Assembly: GCF_900113325.1 (NCBI RefSeq)
Contig: NZ_FOOY01000010.1
Coordinates: forward strand, 62,001 to 126,000
Source: Sporolactobacillus nakayamae
GTDB taxonomy: Bacteria; Bacillota; Bacilli; Bacillales; Sporolactobacillaceae
Direction of reading: 5' to 3'
Length of the DNA stretch: 64,000 nucleotides
The notes beneath the pieces were generated by a model. That model was not told the origin of the DNA. It did not search any database and saw nothing but the letters and a program-made list of their open reading frames with translations. Below are positions 9,756 through 20,451 of the stretch, in pieces. A program made the translations under genes and the position numbers. Within the stretch, counting starts at the first letter, position 1. The number at the start of each line of letters is the position of its first letter.

Positions 9756-10747
9756 ATTTTGAAAAGCCGATTCTTGAGCTTCAAGGAAAGATTTCGGAAT
9801 TAAAGCAGTTTATGGACGAGAAAGGCATCGATCTTTCTGATGAGCTGAACCACTTGCAGGAACGCCTTGCAGCGCTTGAGAAAGAGACCTATGGCAGCAT
9901 GACTCCATGGGAGCGCGTTCGCATTGCGAGAAAGCTGGACCGCCCGACCACACTGGATTATATTCCGCTTTTGTTTACGGATTTCGTTGAGTGCCATGGT
10001 GATCGTCTTTATGGTGATGATCCGGCGATTGTGGCCGGAATCGCGAAATTTCACGGATACCCGGTGACAATCATTGGGGAACAGCGTGGGCGTGATACAA
10101 AAGAAAATATAATGCGAAATTTTGGCAGTCCTCATCCGGAGGGTTACCGCAAAGCACTTCGGCTGATGAAACAAGCGGACAAGTTTCATCGTCCAATTAT
10201 TACTTTTATTGACACAAAAGGCGCTTTCCCGGGCAAGACTGCAGAGGAACGCGGGCAGAGTGAAGCAATCGCTCGAAATCTATTTGAAATGTCTTGGCTT
10301 TCCGTGCCGGTGATCTGCGTCGTTATTGGCGAAGGAGCGAGTGGCGGCGCACTCGCCATCGGTGTCGGCAATCAGATTTTAATGCTGGAGAATTCATGGT
10401 ATTCCGTAATTTCTCCGGAAGGGGCGGCAGCTTTGTTGTGGAAGGATGCCGGTAAGGCAGAAGAAGCAGCAAAAACGATGAAAATTACCGGATTCGATTT
10501 GAAAAAACTTGGTATTATTGATAAACTGATTCCGGAGGTTTTGGGCGGTGCTCATCATGATCCGGAAAAGCAGGCACAACTCATTGATCATGCCATTATT
10601 GAATCGTTGAAGGAGTTAAGTCGGTTAAGCGCAGACCAAGTTCGTAATCAGCGATTAGCCAAGTATCGTGCGGTCGGTAATTATGACACAGTCCAGGAAA
10701 AGCAACCGAATCATTCAATTTTTTCTTATTCATCAGATGGGCAATAG
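9740..10747 (+). CDS. accA: acetyl-CoA carboxylase carboxyltransferase subunit alpha
   Basis: A 335-residue alpha subunit that binds carboxybiotin and, with AccD, transfers the carboxyl group to acetyl-CoA. An N-terminal helical segment ([11 protein letters not shown]...) precedes the crotonase core; family signatures include the DRPTTLDYI region, [11 protein letters not shown], and the glycine-rich [12 protein letters not shown] that forms the oxyanion site. A strong AGGAGGTG inside the end of accD directs the ATG at 9740. The next gene, pfkA, follows after 30 nt, so accD-accA-pfkA-pyk are likely read together at least in part, tying malonyl-CoA synthesis to glycolysis. Confidence 0.96.
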   Translation: MGPELDFEKPILELQGKISELKQFMDEKGIDLSDELNHLQERLAALEKETYGSMTPWERVRIARKLDRPTTLDYIPLLFTDFVECHGDRLYGDDPAIVAGIAKFHGYPVTIIGEQRGRDTKENIMRNFGSPHPEGYRKALRLMKQADKFHRPIITFIDTKGAFPGKTAEERGQSEAIARNLFEMSWLSVPVICVVIGEGASGGALAIGVGNQILMLENSWYSVISPEGAAALLWKDAGKAEEAAKTMKITGFDLKKLGIIDKLIPEVLGGAHHDPEKQAQLIDHAIIESLKELSRLSADQVRNQRLAKYRAVGNYDTVQEKQPNHSIFSYSSDGQ

Positions 10748-10759
10748 AAGGAACACTAA

Positions 10760-11737
<978 letters not shown>

Positions 11738-11759
11738 AATGCTGGAGGGAATAAATTAA

Positions 11760-13202
11760 ATGAAAAAGACAAAGATTGTTTGTACACTGGGACCTGCAAG
11801 TGATACGGTCGAAACGCTTGTAAAAATGATTAACGCAGGAATGAACGTTGCACGTTTCAATTTCTCACATGGTGATCATGAAGAACACCATCAAAAAGTA
11901 CTTAACCTTCGTGAAGCAATGAAGATCACTGGCAAAACGATCGGCATCCTGCTTGACACAAAAGGACCGGAAATCCGTACACATGATATGGCTACTAAGG
12001 AAGTTCTTCTTGAAGAAGGCAAATCGGTTGATATCTCAACGACCGAAGTTGCCGGAACTGCCGACAAATTCTCTATTACTTATGCAGAATTGATTGACGA
12101 CGTTCATGTTGGTTCGAAAATCTTGATTGATGACGGCCTGGTTGAGCTTGAAGTAACGGGTATCGACAAAGAAGCCGGACTCATTCATAACAAAATTTTG
12201 AACACAGGTGTTCTAAAGAGTAAAAAAGGTATCATCGTGCCTAACGTCAGCATCAACCTTCCAGGTATGACTGAAAAAGACGCAGACGACATTGTCTTTG
12301 GTATTGGCGAAGGCATTGACTTCATCGCTGCTTCATTTGTTCGCCATGCGTCAGATGTTAACGACATTCGCAACCTGTGCAAAGAACACGGCGCTAACGA
12401 TGTTCATATTTTCCCTAAAATTGAAAGCCAAGAAGCTGTCGACAACATTGAGGAAATCCTTGAAGTGTCCGACGGTCTAATGATCGCTCGTGGCGACCTT
12501 GGTGTTGAAATTCCACCGGAAGATGTTCCGCTCGTTCAAAAACATTTGATCAAAATGTGCAACAAAGTAGGCAAAACAGTTATTACTGCTACACAGATGC
12601 TTGACTCGATGATCCGCAACCCACGTTGTACACGCGCCGAAGCAAGTGACGTTGCCAACGCTATTTTCGACGGAACAGACGCAATCATGCTTTCCGGTGA
12701 ATCTGCATCCGGCAAATGGCCTGTAGAAGCTGTAACAACGATGAACAATATTGCTTTGAAGGCTGAATCAGCACTTGACTACAAGGGTATTCTTAAGCAT
12801 TTGAGCGATTCAAGTGAACCTACTGTAACGGCAGCTATTGGTGAAGCAGTAGCACACACAGCTTTGAATCTTAACGTTGGCGCAATCATCACGGCAACGG
12901 TGAGCGGCTATACAGCAAGCGTTGTATCGCATTACCGTCCGAAAGCTCCGGTTATCGCGGTAACAAGCTCTGAACGTGTTGCGCACAAAATGTGCCTTGC
13001 TTGGGGCGTAACTCCAGTGTTGAGCGAACTTGCAAAATCAACCGATGAAATGTTTGAAATCGCTGTTGACAGCGGCAAGAAAACCGGACTTGTAAAAGAC
13101 GGAGACCTTGTCGTGATCACTGCCGGACTTCCTGTTGCAGCTTCAGGCAAGACGAACATCATGCGTGTTCATCAAGTCGGCGAAGTAGTGACAGAAGCAT
13201 AA
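11760..13202 (+). CDS. pyk: pyruvate kinase, short form without the C-terminal extra domain
   Basis: Converts phosphoenolpyruvate + ADP to pyruvate + ATP, the last step of glycolysis. The N-terminal segment [12 protein letters not shown], the Mg/K site region [11 protein letters not shown]...[12 protein letters not shown] and the TATQMLDSM motif are intact. Length is 480 aa, whereas Bacillus and Geobacillus enzymes are about 585 aa because of a C-terminal PEP-utiliser-like domain; here the protein stops just after the regulatory C-domain. GCTGGAGGGA precedes the ATG. A strong terminator follows. Codon choice is unusually biased, as expected of a highly expressed glycolytic gene. Confidence 0.96.
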   Translation: MKKTKIVCTLGPASDTVETLVKMINAGMNVARFNFSHGDHEEHHQKVLNLREAMKITGKTIGILLDTKGPEIRTHDMATKEVLLEEGKSVDISTTEVAGTADKFSITYAELIDDVHVGSKILIDDGLVELEVTGIDKEAGLIHNKILNTGVLKSKKGIIVPNVSINLPGMTEKDADDIVFGIGEGIDFIAASFVRHASDVNDIRNLCKEHGANDVHIFPKIESQEAVDNIEEILEVSDGLMIARGDLGVEIPPEDVPLVQKHLIKMCNKVGKTVITATQMLDSMIRNPRCTRAEASDVANAIFDGTDAIMLSGESASGKWPVEAVTTMNNIALKAESALDYKGILKHLSDSSEPTVTAAIGEAVAHTALNLNVGAIITATVSGYTASVVSHYRPKAPVIAVTSSERVAHKMCLAWGVTPVLSELAKSTDEMFEIAVDSGKKTGLVKDGDLVVITAGLPVAASGKTNIMRVHQVGEVVTEA

Positions 13203-13267
13203 TTCGTGTGCGGGGACAGATATCCCTTAACGTTTCATTGTTATTCTTGAGTTTCATCATTTATGAT

Positions 13268-13305
13268 AAGAGAAGGCGCGCTATGTGCCTTCTCTTAAAT
13301 TTTAT
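13268..13305 (+). terminator. terminator after pyk
   Basis: A 10-bp stem (AAGAGAAGGC paired with GCCTTCTCTT) encloses a 9-nt loop, followed by AAATTTTATTTT. It ends the accDA-pfkA-pyk transcript just before the thioesterase gene. Confidence 0.85.
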
Positions 13306-13322
13306 TTTGGGAGTGTTCAACT

Positions 13323-13745
13323 ATGCATGTATCCACGACCAAGATCGTTGTTCGATATAATGAGACCGATAAAATGGGTATTGTTCATCACAGCCAATAT
13401 GTAAATTATTTTGAAATTGCCCGAACTGATTTTGTTCGACAAGCAGGGATATCCTATCGGAGAATTGAAGAGGAAGGACTAATGATGCCGGTTCTCGGCA
13501 TCAATGTGCAGTACCATACGCCCGCTTTGTATGATGATACGATCCTTGTTGAAACGTCCATTAGAACGTATGACAGTATTAAAATGATGTTTGATTACAA
13601 AATCTATAGACAGACGGATCGAAAACTGCTTGTAGAGGGTTCCAGCTCTCATTGTTGGACAGATTTGTCACTGCGCCCGGTTTCGATCAGAAGAAAGAAT
13701 AAAGAGCTTCACACGCTGATCACGAGCGTAATGGATCAAGCATAA
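13323..13745 (+). CDS. hotdog-fold acyl-CoA thioesterase (4HBT/YbgC type)
   Basis: A 140-residue single hotdog domain. The N-terminal RYNETDKMGIVHHSQYVNYFE matches the YbgC/FadM signature, where the Asp in the D-x-x-G-I-V-x-H stretch is catalytic. Such enzymes hydrolyse short or aromatic acyl-CoA thioesters; the substrate here is unknown. It is preceded by GGGAGTG and followed 19 nt later by fxsA, with which it probably shares a transcript. Confidence 0.9.
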   Translation: MHVSTTKIVVRYNETDKMGIVHHSQYVNYFEIARTDFVRQAGISYRRIEEEGLMMPVLGINVQYHTPALYDDTILVETSIRTYDSIKMMFDYKIYRQTDRKLLVEGSSSHCWTDLSLRPVSIRRKNKELHTLITSVMDQA

Positions 13746-13764
13746 ATTTGGAGGAGGGGTGACA

Positions 13765-14166
13765 TTGCAAAAAAAGGTTTTGATTACATTATTACTCTAT
13801 GCGTTCGCCGAGGTATGCGCTCTGATCTATGTTGGCAGCCTTATTGGCGGACTCAATTTAATCTTAATTCTTTTACTATCTGTTATTTTTGGTATTTGGA
13901 TGGTAAGACGTCAAGGATTTATCATTTTGCAGAAAATTAATGATGATCTTAGTCAAAGAAGAGTGCCCGCCGAATCACTTTTAGACGGCGCCTGTCTCCT
14001 TATAGGGGGATTGCTGCTTTGCTCCCCGGGGCTAATCAGTGATAGCGCCGGGCTCCTGCTTCTGATCCCTAAGCTGAGAGTCCTGTTGATCTTACGTTTA
14101 AAAAGATGGATTCGCGAACGTATTGATAAAGGCGGCATTACGTTCATTTCATTTGGGAGACGTTAA
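13765..14166 (+). CDS. fxsA: FxsA family membrane protein
   Basis: A 133-residue membrane protein with three predicted hydrophobic segments near the start (about 5-50) and one at about 75-100, and a basic C-terminus. Gene position (near pyk, before ytvI and citZ) and length match B. subtilis YtzA/FxsA; the E. coli protein relieves phage T7 exclusion by F, but no cellular function is established. TTG 13765 is chosen because AGGAGG lies 7 nt upstream; the GTG at 13759 falls inside the ribosome site. It converges with ytvI, with only 6 nt between the stop codons and no clear terminator. Confidence 0.85.
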   Translation: MQKKVLITLLLYAFAEVCALIYVGSLIGGLNLILILLLSVIFGIWMVRRQGFIILQKINDDLSQRRVPAESLLDGACLLIGGLLLCSPGLISDSAGLLLLIPKLRVLLILRLKRWIRERIDKGGITFISFGRR

Positions 14167-14172
14167 TGATGC

Positions 14173-15312
14173 TCAGACTTTTTTGCCAAGAATGTAGCGC
14201 CACACATCTTGCCATGTGCCCGCATGATACAGGGTTCGAATTACGACAAGAATCAGCGGTCCGATTATAATTCCGGCTAGACCGATCCAGCGAAAGCCGA
14301 AATAGATGGAGACGAGCGACGCAAGCGGATCAATACCGATAGTCACGGATAGTATTTTGGGTTCCATCAGTTGTCTTTGAATGATTGCGGCGATATACAG
14401 GCTTGTTAGACTAATGGTGAAAAAATAATGGTGCATGAAAAATTGGTAGAGAATCCATGGGATAAAAATCGCGCCGGTCCCTAAATAAGGAATCAAATCA
14501 ACAATACCCGTAATCAGCGCGATGGTAAGCGGATGTGGGATTTTCAACACGATAAGACCTACATATACGAGAATCATGGTCATGAATACGAGCAAAAACT
14601 GGGCGCGTACAAACCCGATGCATGTTTTTTTCAGTTCTGTCAGTACTTTATAAATTGGCCGACCAATAGCTGAATGGAAACAGAACGCATGACATTGTGT
14701 CTTTATCCGTTCTGAGTCTTTAGACAGAAAAAAAGTCGCAAGAAAGATGAAAACGGCTGAAATCAGTGTATCCGGAATAGTAGTTACAAATTCAGTCAGA
14801 TTCATTAATAAACGACCGGCAAGGTCATGAAGCATTTCCACAAGCGTTCCAGCCATACTTTCGACATTGAGCTGAATAGCTTTCTGCTGCCCGCTTGGAA
14901 GTCCGGAAAAGATATGCATCGCCTGTTCCCAAGAAGGCAGGAGATGTGAGAAAAAGAAAGTTTGCAGGTCGCCGATGAGCACTTGAACTTCATCCGGAAC
15001 AGAGCGAGACAGCGAACTTACTCCTTTGATCAGGGCAATTGAAGTAAATAATAGTATGCTTATCGAAAGCGAAAAGAAGAAAAAAAGAACAACAAATGAG
15101 GCTGCCCCCCGGGGAAGTCCTATTTTTTTTTCAATAAAAACAACAATAGGATTGATCATGAATGCGAGTGCGCAGGCGATAAGAAATGGTAACGCGTAAC
15201 GGATGGCAAACATCAATACCGTCACGATCACCGCGGTAATGGTCATAACAACAAGGGCACGCAAAACAATAAATAATCCGGCAATGAATGGCTGAGTTTC
15301 CTGAGAGTTCAT
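14173..15312 (-). CDS. ytvI: AI-2E family transporter, sporulation membrane protein YtvI
   Basis: A 379-residue polytopic membrane protein of the AI-2E/UPF0118 family. About seven to eight hydrophobic segments are seen, two near the N-terminus (25-60), one at 65-95, and a cluster in the C-terminal half carrying the family's PYLGTGAIFIPW and RWIGLAGIIIGP motifs. The position next to citZ is that of ytvI, a gene under sporulation control in B. subtilis. The transported substrate is not known. It is transcribed against fxsA and away from citZ. Confidence 0.88.
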   Translation of the reverse strand: MNSQETQPFIAGLFIVLRALVVMTITAVIVTVLMFAIRYALPFLIACALAFMINPIVVFIEKKIGLPRGAASFVVLFFFFSLSISILLFTSIALIKGVSSLSRSVPDEVQVLIGDLQTFFFSHLLPSWEQAMHIFSGLPSGQQKAIQLNVESMAGTLVEMLHDLAGRLLMNLTEFVTTIPDTLISAVFIFLATFFLSKDSERIKTQCHAFCFHSAIGRPIYKVLTELKKTCIGFVRAQFLLVFMTMILVYVGLIVLKIPHPLTIALITGIVDLIPYLGTGAIFIPWILYQFFMHHYFFTISLTSLYIAAIIQRQLMEPKILSVTIGIDPLASLVSIYFGFRWIGLAGIIIGPLILVVIRTLYHAGTWQDVWRYILGKKV

Positions 15313-15677
15313 GTCCTTATCCCCACCTTAAGTTTATGCGTATGCGGACAAGCGGGAAATATACATTTAAAACAATGTCTGAAAAAGAATATTTCGGGTT
15401 ATTATTCACAAAGTCAGCGTAAGCGGATATAATCAAGATAACAATTTTGCATAAGACCCATAACATTCAAGTGATAGTTAATTTGAGAAATCCTATTTTT
15501 CATCAAGATAGTTGAATCTGTTCGTGAAGAGTTCAGAAAAATGTACTATTATTAAATAATGGAATTAAATGAAATACTGATCTTCTGACTTCAGATAGTT
15601 ATCAAATAGGGGAAGCAACAATGAATGAATTGTTCGTATTCAGATAGCAAGGCGCTACATTCAAGGAGGGGATTAAT
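15313..15677 (+). promoter_or_regulatory. ytvI-citZ intergenic region with the citZ promoter
   Basis: A good sigma-A promoter reads towards citZ: TTCACA at 15405-15410, a 17-nt spacer, TATAAT at 15428-15433. The leader is therefore about 240 nt, AT-rich, with no clear terminator or riboswitch. In B. subtilis citZ is repressed by CcpC and CcpA; I see no confident operator here. No gene larger than a few codons lies in the region. Confidence 0.7.
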
Positions 15678-16793
15678 TTGACAATGACAAGAGGTTTGGA
15701 AGGTGTTGTTGCAACAACTTCAACAATTAGTTCAATTAAAGATGATGTGCTCATGTATCGAGGATACAATATACAGGATTTAGCTGAATTGTCTACTTTT
15801 GAAGAAGTCGTTTTTTTGCTTTGGAATGGCGAACTCCCCACTGCTGACCAGCTCAGTCTATTCAAAGGTACGCTTGCTGAGAATGCAGCGGTGCCGGGTG
15901 AATTGTTTACAATCATGAAGATGTACCCGTTTGACCACGTACACCCCATGGCGGTTTTAAGAACCGCTGTTTCGAATCTGGCCATGTATGACCCCGATGC
16001 TGAGTTGATGGATAAGCAATCGAATAAAGATAAGGCGGTCCGTATTCAGGCGAAAATCGCGACACTTGTTGCCGGATTTTCTAGAATCAGGAAAGGACTG
16101 GAGCCAATAGCCCCAAATAAATCACTGGGGTTCGCAGCTAATTTTCTCTATATGCTGAAAGGTCACTATCCTTCAGAGACTGAAGCGCAGATGTTCGACA
16201 AAGCATTAATTCTTCATGCCGATCATGAGCTGAATGCTTCAACGTTCACGGCACGTGTATGTGTTGCGACACTATCAGATATGTATTCCGGAATTACATC
16301 GGCGATCGGTGCTTTAAAGGGACCGCTTCATGGCGGTGCGAATGAACAAGTCATGCATATGTTGGAGAAGATCGGTTCCATTGAGTGGGTAAATGATTAT
16401 ATTTCGAATGCACTTGAAAACAGGAAAAAAATAATGGGCTTCGGTCACCGTGTCTACAAAAACGGTGATCCTCGCGCCAAAATCTTAAAAACAATGGCGA
16501 AAAAAGTGAGCGATCTTAAGGGCGATTCGCGACTCTATGACATGTCGGTAAAAATTGAAGATCTGATCAAAGAGAAAAAAGGGCTGCTGCCGAATACCGA
16601 CTTTTATTCGGCGACCCTCTACCATGACTTGGGTATTGATCATGACTTGTTTACGCCTGTCTTCGCGATTAGCAGAACATCTGGATGGGCGGCACACATT
16701 ATGGAACAATACAACGACAACCGGCTCATCCGACCGCGCGCCGAATATAATGGCGAGCGTCTAAGAAGAGTTGTGCCGATTGACCAGCGCTGA
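15678..16793 (+). CDS. citZ: citrate synthase
   Basis: Condenses acetyl-CoA and oxaloacetate to citrate. The 371-residue protein starts with TTG 15678 (AAGGAGGGG 8 nt upstream) reading MTMTRGLEGV, which matches the B. subtilis CitZ start. Catalytic residues are visible in HADHELNAS, the GPLHGGANE block, MGFGHRVYKNGDPRA, and the late NTDFYSA acid. It is followed after 85 nt by icd, forming a short oxidative branch that makes 2-oxoglutarate for glutamate. Confidence 0.96.
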   Translation: MTMTRGLEGVVATTSTISSIKDDVLMYRGYNIQDLAELSTFEEVVFLLWNGELPTADQLSLFKGTLAENAAVPGELFTIMKMYPFDHVHPMAVLRTAVSNLAMYDPDAELMDKQSNKDKAVRIQAKIATLVAGFSRIRKGLEPIAPNKSLGFAANFLYMLKGHYPSETEAQMFDKALILHADHELNASTFTARVCVATLSDMYSGITSAIGALKGPLHGGANEQVMHMLEKIGSIEWVNDYISNALENRKKIMGFGHRVYKNGDPRAKILKTMAKKVSDLKGDSRLYDMSVKIEDLIKEKKGLLPNTDFYSATLYHDLGIDHDLFTPVFAISRTSGWAAHIMEQYNDNRLIRPRAEYNGERLRRVVPIDQR

Positions 16794-16878
16794 ACAAAAA
16801 CTTGATGGTGAATTTAGGCAGATTAGAAAAGAATAAGGCTGTAACAGCTAATGACAAAAAGGCATGGAGGTACATACT

Positions 16879-18150
16879 GTGACACATGAACAACAAATTT
16901 CTGTACAAAATGGCATACTGAACGTACCAAAGAATCCGGTTATTCCTTATGTGGAAGGAGACGGTATTGGCCCGGAAATTTGGTCTGCGGCATCACGTGT
17001 TTTTAACGCTGCTGTAGAAAAGGCATATAATGGCGATCGGAAAATTGTCTGGAAGGAAGTGCTGGCCGGTCAAAAAGCGTTTGATCGAACAGGTGAATGG
17101 CTCCCTCAGGAGACGGTTGACGCAATGAAAACGTATGTCGTTGCGATTAAAGGACCACTCACAACACCGGTAGGCGGAGGCATTCGTTCACTAAATGTCG
17201 CCATGCGCCAGCAGCTTGATCTGTTCACCTGTCTGCGTCCGGTACGACACTTTGAAGGTGTTCCTTCACCGGTAAAGCAGCCGGAACTTGTTGACATGGT
17301 GATCTTCCGAGAAAATACGGAAGACATTTATGCCGGAATTGAATTTGAATCTGAATCTCCTAAGGCAAAAAAGATCATCCAGTTCCTCCAAAATGAAATG
17401 GATGTAACAAATATCCGCTTTCCGGAAACATCGGGAATCGGCATTAAGCCTGTATCTAAAGAGGGAACTGAGCGTCTGGTCCGCGCAGCCATTCGCTATG
17501 CGATCAATGAAGGCCGCAAAAGCGTGACGCTCGTTCATAAGGGAAATATTATGAAATTCACAGAAGGGGCGTTTAAGAATTGGGGCTATGCGCTTGCGGA
17601 ACGTGAATTCCCAGAACAAACCTTTACGTGGAAGCACTATCAGAAAATCGAAGCAGAACAGGGCAAAGAAGCTGCAGATAAGGCTCAGAATGAAGCGTTG
17701 GACAGCGGTCGCATTTTAATTAAAGACGCGATTGCCGACAATTTCTTGCAGCAGATTCTATTGCGGCCGAATGAATATGACGTTGTTGCGACCATGAATT
17801 TGGATGGAGACTACATTTCGGATGCCCTTGCGGCTCAAGTGGGGGGCATCGGGATCGCTCCAGGTGCCAATATCAATTATGAGACGGGTGTCGCCTTATT
17901 TGAAGCGACGCATGGAACTGCTCCCACCTTTGCGGGCCAGGATAAGGTGAATCCATCCTCAGTCATTCTTTCCGGCGTGATGATGCTTGAGTATCTTGGA
18001 TGGTATGAGCCGGCTAAATTAATTGTCGATGCAATTGAAAAGACGATTTCAGGCAGGATCGTGACTTTTGACTTTGCACAATTAATGGAAAATGCGACGG
18101 AAGTAAAGTGCTCACAATTTGCCGATGCTCTAATCAAAAATTTGAACTAA
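16879..18150 (+). CDS. icd: NADP-dependent isocitrate dehydrogenase
   Basis: Oxidises isocitrate to 2-oxoglutarate and CO2. The 423-residue length equals B. subtilis Icd. Motifs: [10 protein letters not shown], the isocitrate-binding [38 protein letters not shown], and [10 protein letters not shown] (metal site). GTG 16879 is the start, with GGAGGT 7 nt upstream; the ATG at 16864 lies in front of that site. A terminator follows directly, so the mdh gene that closes this operon in Bacillus is not part of it here. Confidence 0.96.
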   Translation: MTHEQQISVQNGILNVPKNPVIPYVEGDGIGPEIWSAASRVFNAAVEKAYNGDRKIVWKEVLAGQKAFDRTGEWLPQETVDAMKTYVVAIKGPLTTPVGGGIRSLNVAMRQQLDLFTCLRPVRHFEGVPSPVKQPELVDMVIFRENTEDIYAGIEFESESPKAKKIIQFLQNEMDVTNIRFPETSGIGIKPVSKEGTERLVRAAIRYAINEGRKSVTLVHKGNIMKFTEGAFKNWGYALAEREFPEQTFTWKHYQKIEAEQGKEAADKAQNEALDSGRILIKDAIADNFLQQILLRPNEYDVVATMNLDGDYISDALAAQVGGIGIAPGANINYETGVALFEATHGTAPTFAGQDKVNPSSVILSGVMMLEYLGWYEPAKLIVDAIEKTISGRIVTFDFAQLMENATEVKCSQFADALIKNLN

Positions 18151-18180
18151 GCTGTTCACAACTTCATTTTAAAGCAAAAG

Positions 18181-18226
18181 AGAGGCTGTCTCAGAGTCAA
18201 AAAGACTTATGGGACAGCCTCTTTTA
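18181..18226 (+). terminator. terminator after icd
   Basis: A 10-bp stem (AGAGGCTGTC with GACAGCCTCT) with a 22-nt loop and a short T-run. It ends the citZ-icd transcript and separates it from the phosphate operon. Confidence 0.8.
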
Positions 18227-18322
18227 CATATCTCCATACCATGACTATATTCCTTTTCCTACGCATTATTGACCAAACTGTGGTCATTCTATAATTAGGA
18301 ACAGTGTTCGACACGAAACGCC

Positions 18323-18376
18323 TTTACAAAACCTTTACAATTCGTTTATATGTGTTTAAAAAACAAGGCTTACTAT
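18323..18376 (+). promoter_or_regulatory. Pho box array and pstS promoter
   Basis: Three hexamers spaced exactly 11 bp apart, TTTACA (18323), TTTACA (18334) and TTTATA (18345), with a weaker TTTAAA near 18355, match the PhoP recognition pattern of Bacillus (TT-A/C-ACA direct repeats). A -10-like TACTAT at 18371-18376 follows. With phoPR encoded 4 kb downstream, this points to phosphate-starvation activation of pstSCAB. Confidence 0.85.
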
Positions 18377-18423
18377 TAGAAATGCAATAAGGTGACTCAA
18401 CAATTTGAGGGGGAAATAGTCTT

Positions 18424-19353
18424 ATGAAAAAGAAAAACTTGCTCGCGATTGGAATGGTTTTCGTTCTTTCATTAACACTTATTCTTAGTGGGTGTGGAAA
18501 CGGAAGCAGTTCGTCAGACAGCAGCAGTTCTTCTGAAAATTCAAGTTCTTCGTCTGCATCACTATCAGGTAAAATCACTATTGGCGGTTCGACAGCACTT
18601 CAACCGCTGGCAGCACAAGCAGCTAAGGAATTCATGGAAAAAAATCCTGATGTTCAGATCGAAGTACAGGGCGGAGGCAGCGGTACCGGTTTGAGCGAAG
18701 CTCAAGCGGGAAATTTTGATATCGGTATGTCTGACGTGTTCGCAGAAAGCAAGTCAAACATTGATGCGAAATCGCTTAAAGATTACCAAGTTGCTGTAGT
18801 CGGAATGACAGCGGCTGTTAACCCAAAAGCCGGTGTAAAGAATTTGTCAAAAGAAGATCTCCAAAAAGTATTTACCGGCAAAGTTAAAAACTGGAAAGAA
18901 GTTGGCGGTAAAGACCAGAAAATCACATTGGTAAATCGTCCTGACGGTTCCGGTACTCGCGCAACATTCGATCAATTTGCTCTTGACAACAAAACACCTG
19001 CTGAAGGTATTACGCAAGATTCGACGAACACTGTTAAGAAAATCATCTCTGAAACTCCGGGCGCTGTCGGCTATATGGCACTCTCATATTTCACAGCAAA
19101 TGACACTTCAGTGACGAAACTTTCCATTGACGGAGTTGAAGCAACTGACGACAATGTAGCTTCCGGCGAATTTCCGGTATGGGCTTATGAACACATGTAC
19201 ACCAAAGGCGAACCATCGAAGCTGGTTAAAGCGTTCCTTGACTTCATGATGAGCGATGCTGTTCAGACAAAAGATGTACCGGCTCAAGGTTACCTGTCCG
19301 TTAAAAATATGAAAGTACAGCGTGATGCTGAAGGTAAACAAACAGATAAATAA
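18424..19353 (+). CDS. pstS: phosphate ABC transporter substrate-binding lipoprotein
   Basis: Captures phosphate outside the cell and delivers it to PstCA. The 309-residue precursor has a lipoprotein signal (about 1-23) with lipobox L-S-G-C24, followed by a serine-rich linker (about 28-46) that probably spans the cell wall. The periplasmic-binding core shows the phosphate-loop motifs GGSTALQPL, GGGSGTGLSEA, and NRPDGSGTRATF. First gene of pstSCAB, directly behind the Pho boxes; the 132-nt gap to pstC is longer than the others and may hold an mRNA-processing or partial stop signal. Confidence 0.96.
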   Translation: MKKKNLLAIGMVFVLSLTLILSGCGNGSSSSDSSSSSENSSSSSASLSGKITIGGSTALQPLAAQAAKEFMEKNPDVQIEVQGGGSGTGLSEAQAGNFDIGMSDVFAESKSNIDAKSLKDYQVAVVGMTAAVNPKAGVKNLSKEDLQKVFTGKVKNWKEVGGKDQKITLVNRPDGSGTRATFDQFALDNKTPAEGITQDSTNTVKKIISETPGAVGYMALSYFTANDTSVTKLSIDGVEATDDNVASGEFPVWAYEHMYTKGEPSKLVKAFLDFMMSDAVQTKDVPAQGYLSVKNMKVQRDAEGKQTDK

Positions 19354-19485
19354 GGATTGTCCTAAGCAATGCAGGGTAAATTAAATACAAAGTAAAGTCC
19401 AATGGCGGTTTAAGCGGGAAGGTCTGTGACATCCCGCTTGCCGTCATATGGGCGTCTCATGAATAACTGTAAATGAGGTGTGAGG

Positions 19486-20451
19486 ATGAAAATCGGTAAA
19501 ATGGTTACGGATGCGGCACCGGCATCAGGCGGCAAATCAAAGCTGATCAATGAAAAAGGACTTTTCTCGCAGTTGACGGATCGAACGAGCGAGAGCAGAG
19601 GAAAACTGCTCATATATGGCAGTGCACTGCTTATGATCGTTGCGGTAACAGCAATTACACTTTTTTTATCAATACAAGGTCTTCGTGCTTTTGTTGTTGA
19701 TCACCTTAATTTTTGGACGTTTATTACAGGAACGGAATGGTTTCCGGATCGCGCAGAAAACCCCTCGTTCGGTGCGTTCCCTTTTATTTTCGGATCTATG
19801 GCTGTTACATTTTTAGCTGCACTCATTGCTACGCCGATTGCGATCGGTACTGCTATATTTATGGCTGAAATCGCCAAAAAATGGGGTGCAAAAGTGATGC
19901 AGCCCGTGATTGAAATACTTGTTGGCATACCTTCTGTTGTCTATGGTCTAATCGGACTGTCGATCGTAGTTCCATTTATGCGGCAGCATTTCGGCGGATC
20001 CGGATTTAACCTGATCACGGGAGCAATTGTTGTCGGTATCATGATTTTACCGACAGTTGCGAGTATTGCGGCAGACAGTATCCGCGCTGTGCCCGACTCC
20101 TTAAGGCAAGCTTCTTACGCTATTGGAGCAACAAAATGGCAGACGATTTGGCGTGTCGTGATTCCTGCTGCAGGCTCAAGCCTGCTTACTGCAATCATCT
20201 TGGGCATGTCGCGGGCATTTGGCGAAGCGCTGGCTGTGCAGATGGTTATTGGCAACGCGCGCAATATTCCCGCTTCAATTCTCGATCCATCGGCAACGCT
20301 TACGACAATAATCACCTTAAGTATGGGACATACAACTACGGGCAGCGTGCTTAACGACGCACTCTGGTCTCTAGGCTTAATCTTACTTCTGATTTCCTAC
20401 GTGTTTATCGTCATTATTCGCTTCTTAGGAAGGAGAGGAGAGAAACGATGA
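19486..20451 (+). CDS. pstC: phosphate ABC transporter permease PstC
   Basis: A membrane subunit of the high-affinity phosphate importer. 321 residues, six predicted membrane segments, with a cytoplasmic N-terminal tail of about 45 residues. The EAA-type coupling loop is visible as AIGATKWQTIWRVVIPAA. ATG 19486 is chosen (GAGGTG 7 nt upstream) over the GTG at 19480. The last 4 nt overlap pstA. Confidence 0.95.
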   Translation: MKIGKMVTDAAPASGGKSKLINEKGLFSQLTDRTSESRGKLLIYGSALLMIVAVTAITLFLSIQGLRAFVVDHLNFWTFITGTEWFPDRAENPSFGAFPFIFGSMAVTFLAALIATPIAIGTAIFMAEIAKKWGAKVMQPVIEILVGIPSVVYGLIGLSIVVPFMRQHFGGSGFNLITGAIVVGIMILPTVASIAADSIRAVPDSLRQASYAIGATKWQTIWRVVIPAAGSSLLTAIILGMSRAFGEALAVQMVIGNARNIPASILDPSATLTTIITLSMGHTTTGSVLNDALWSLGLILLLISYVFIVIIRFLGRRGEKR

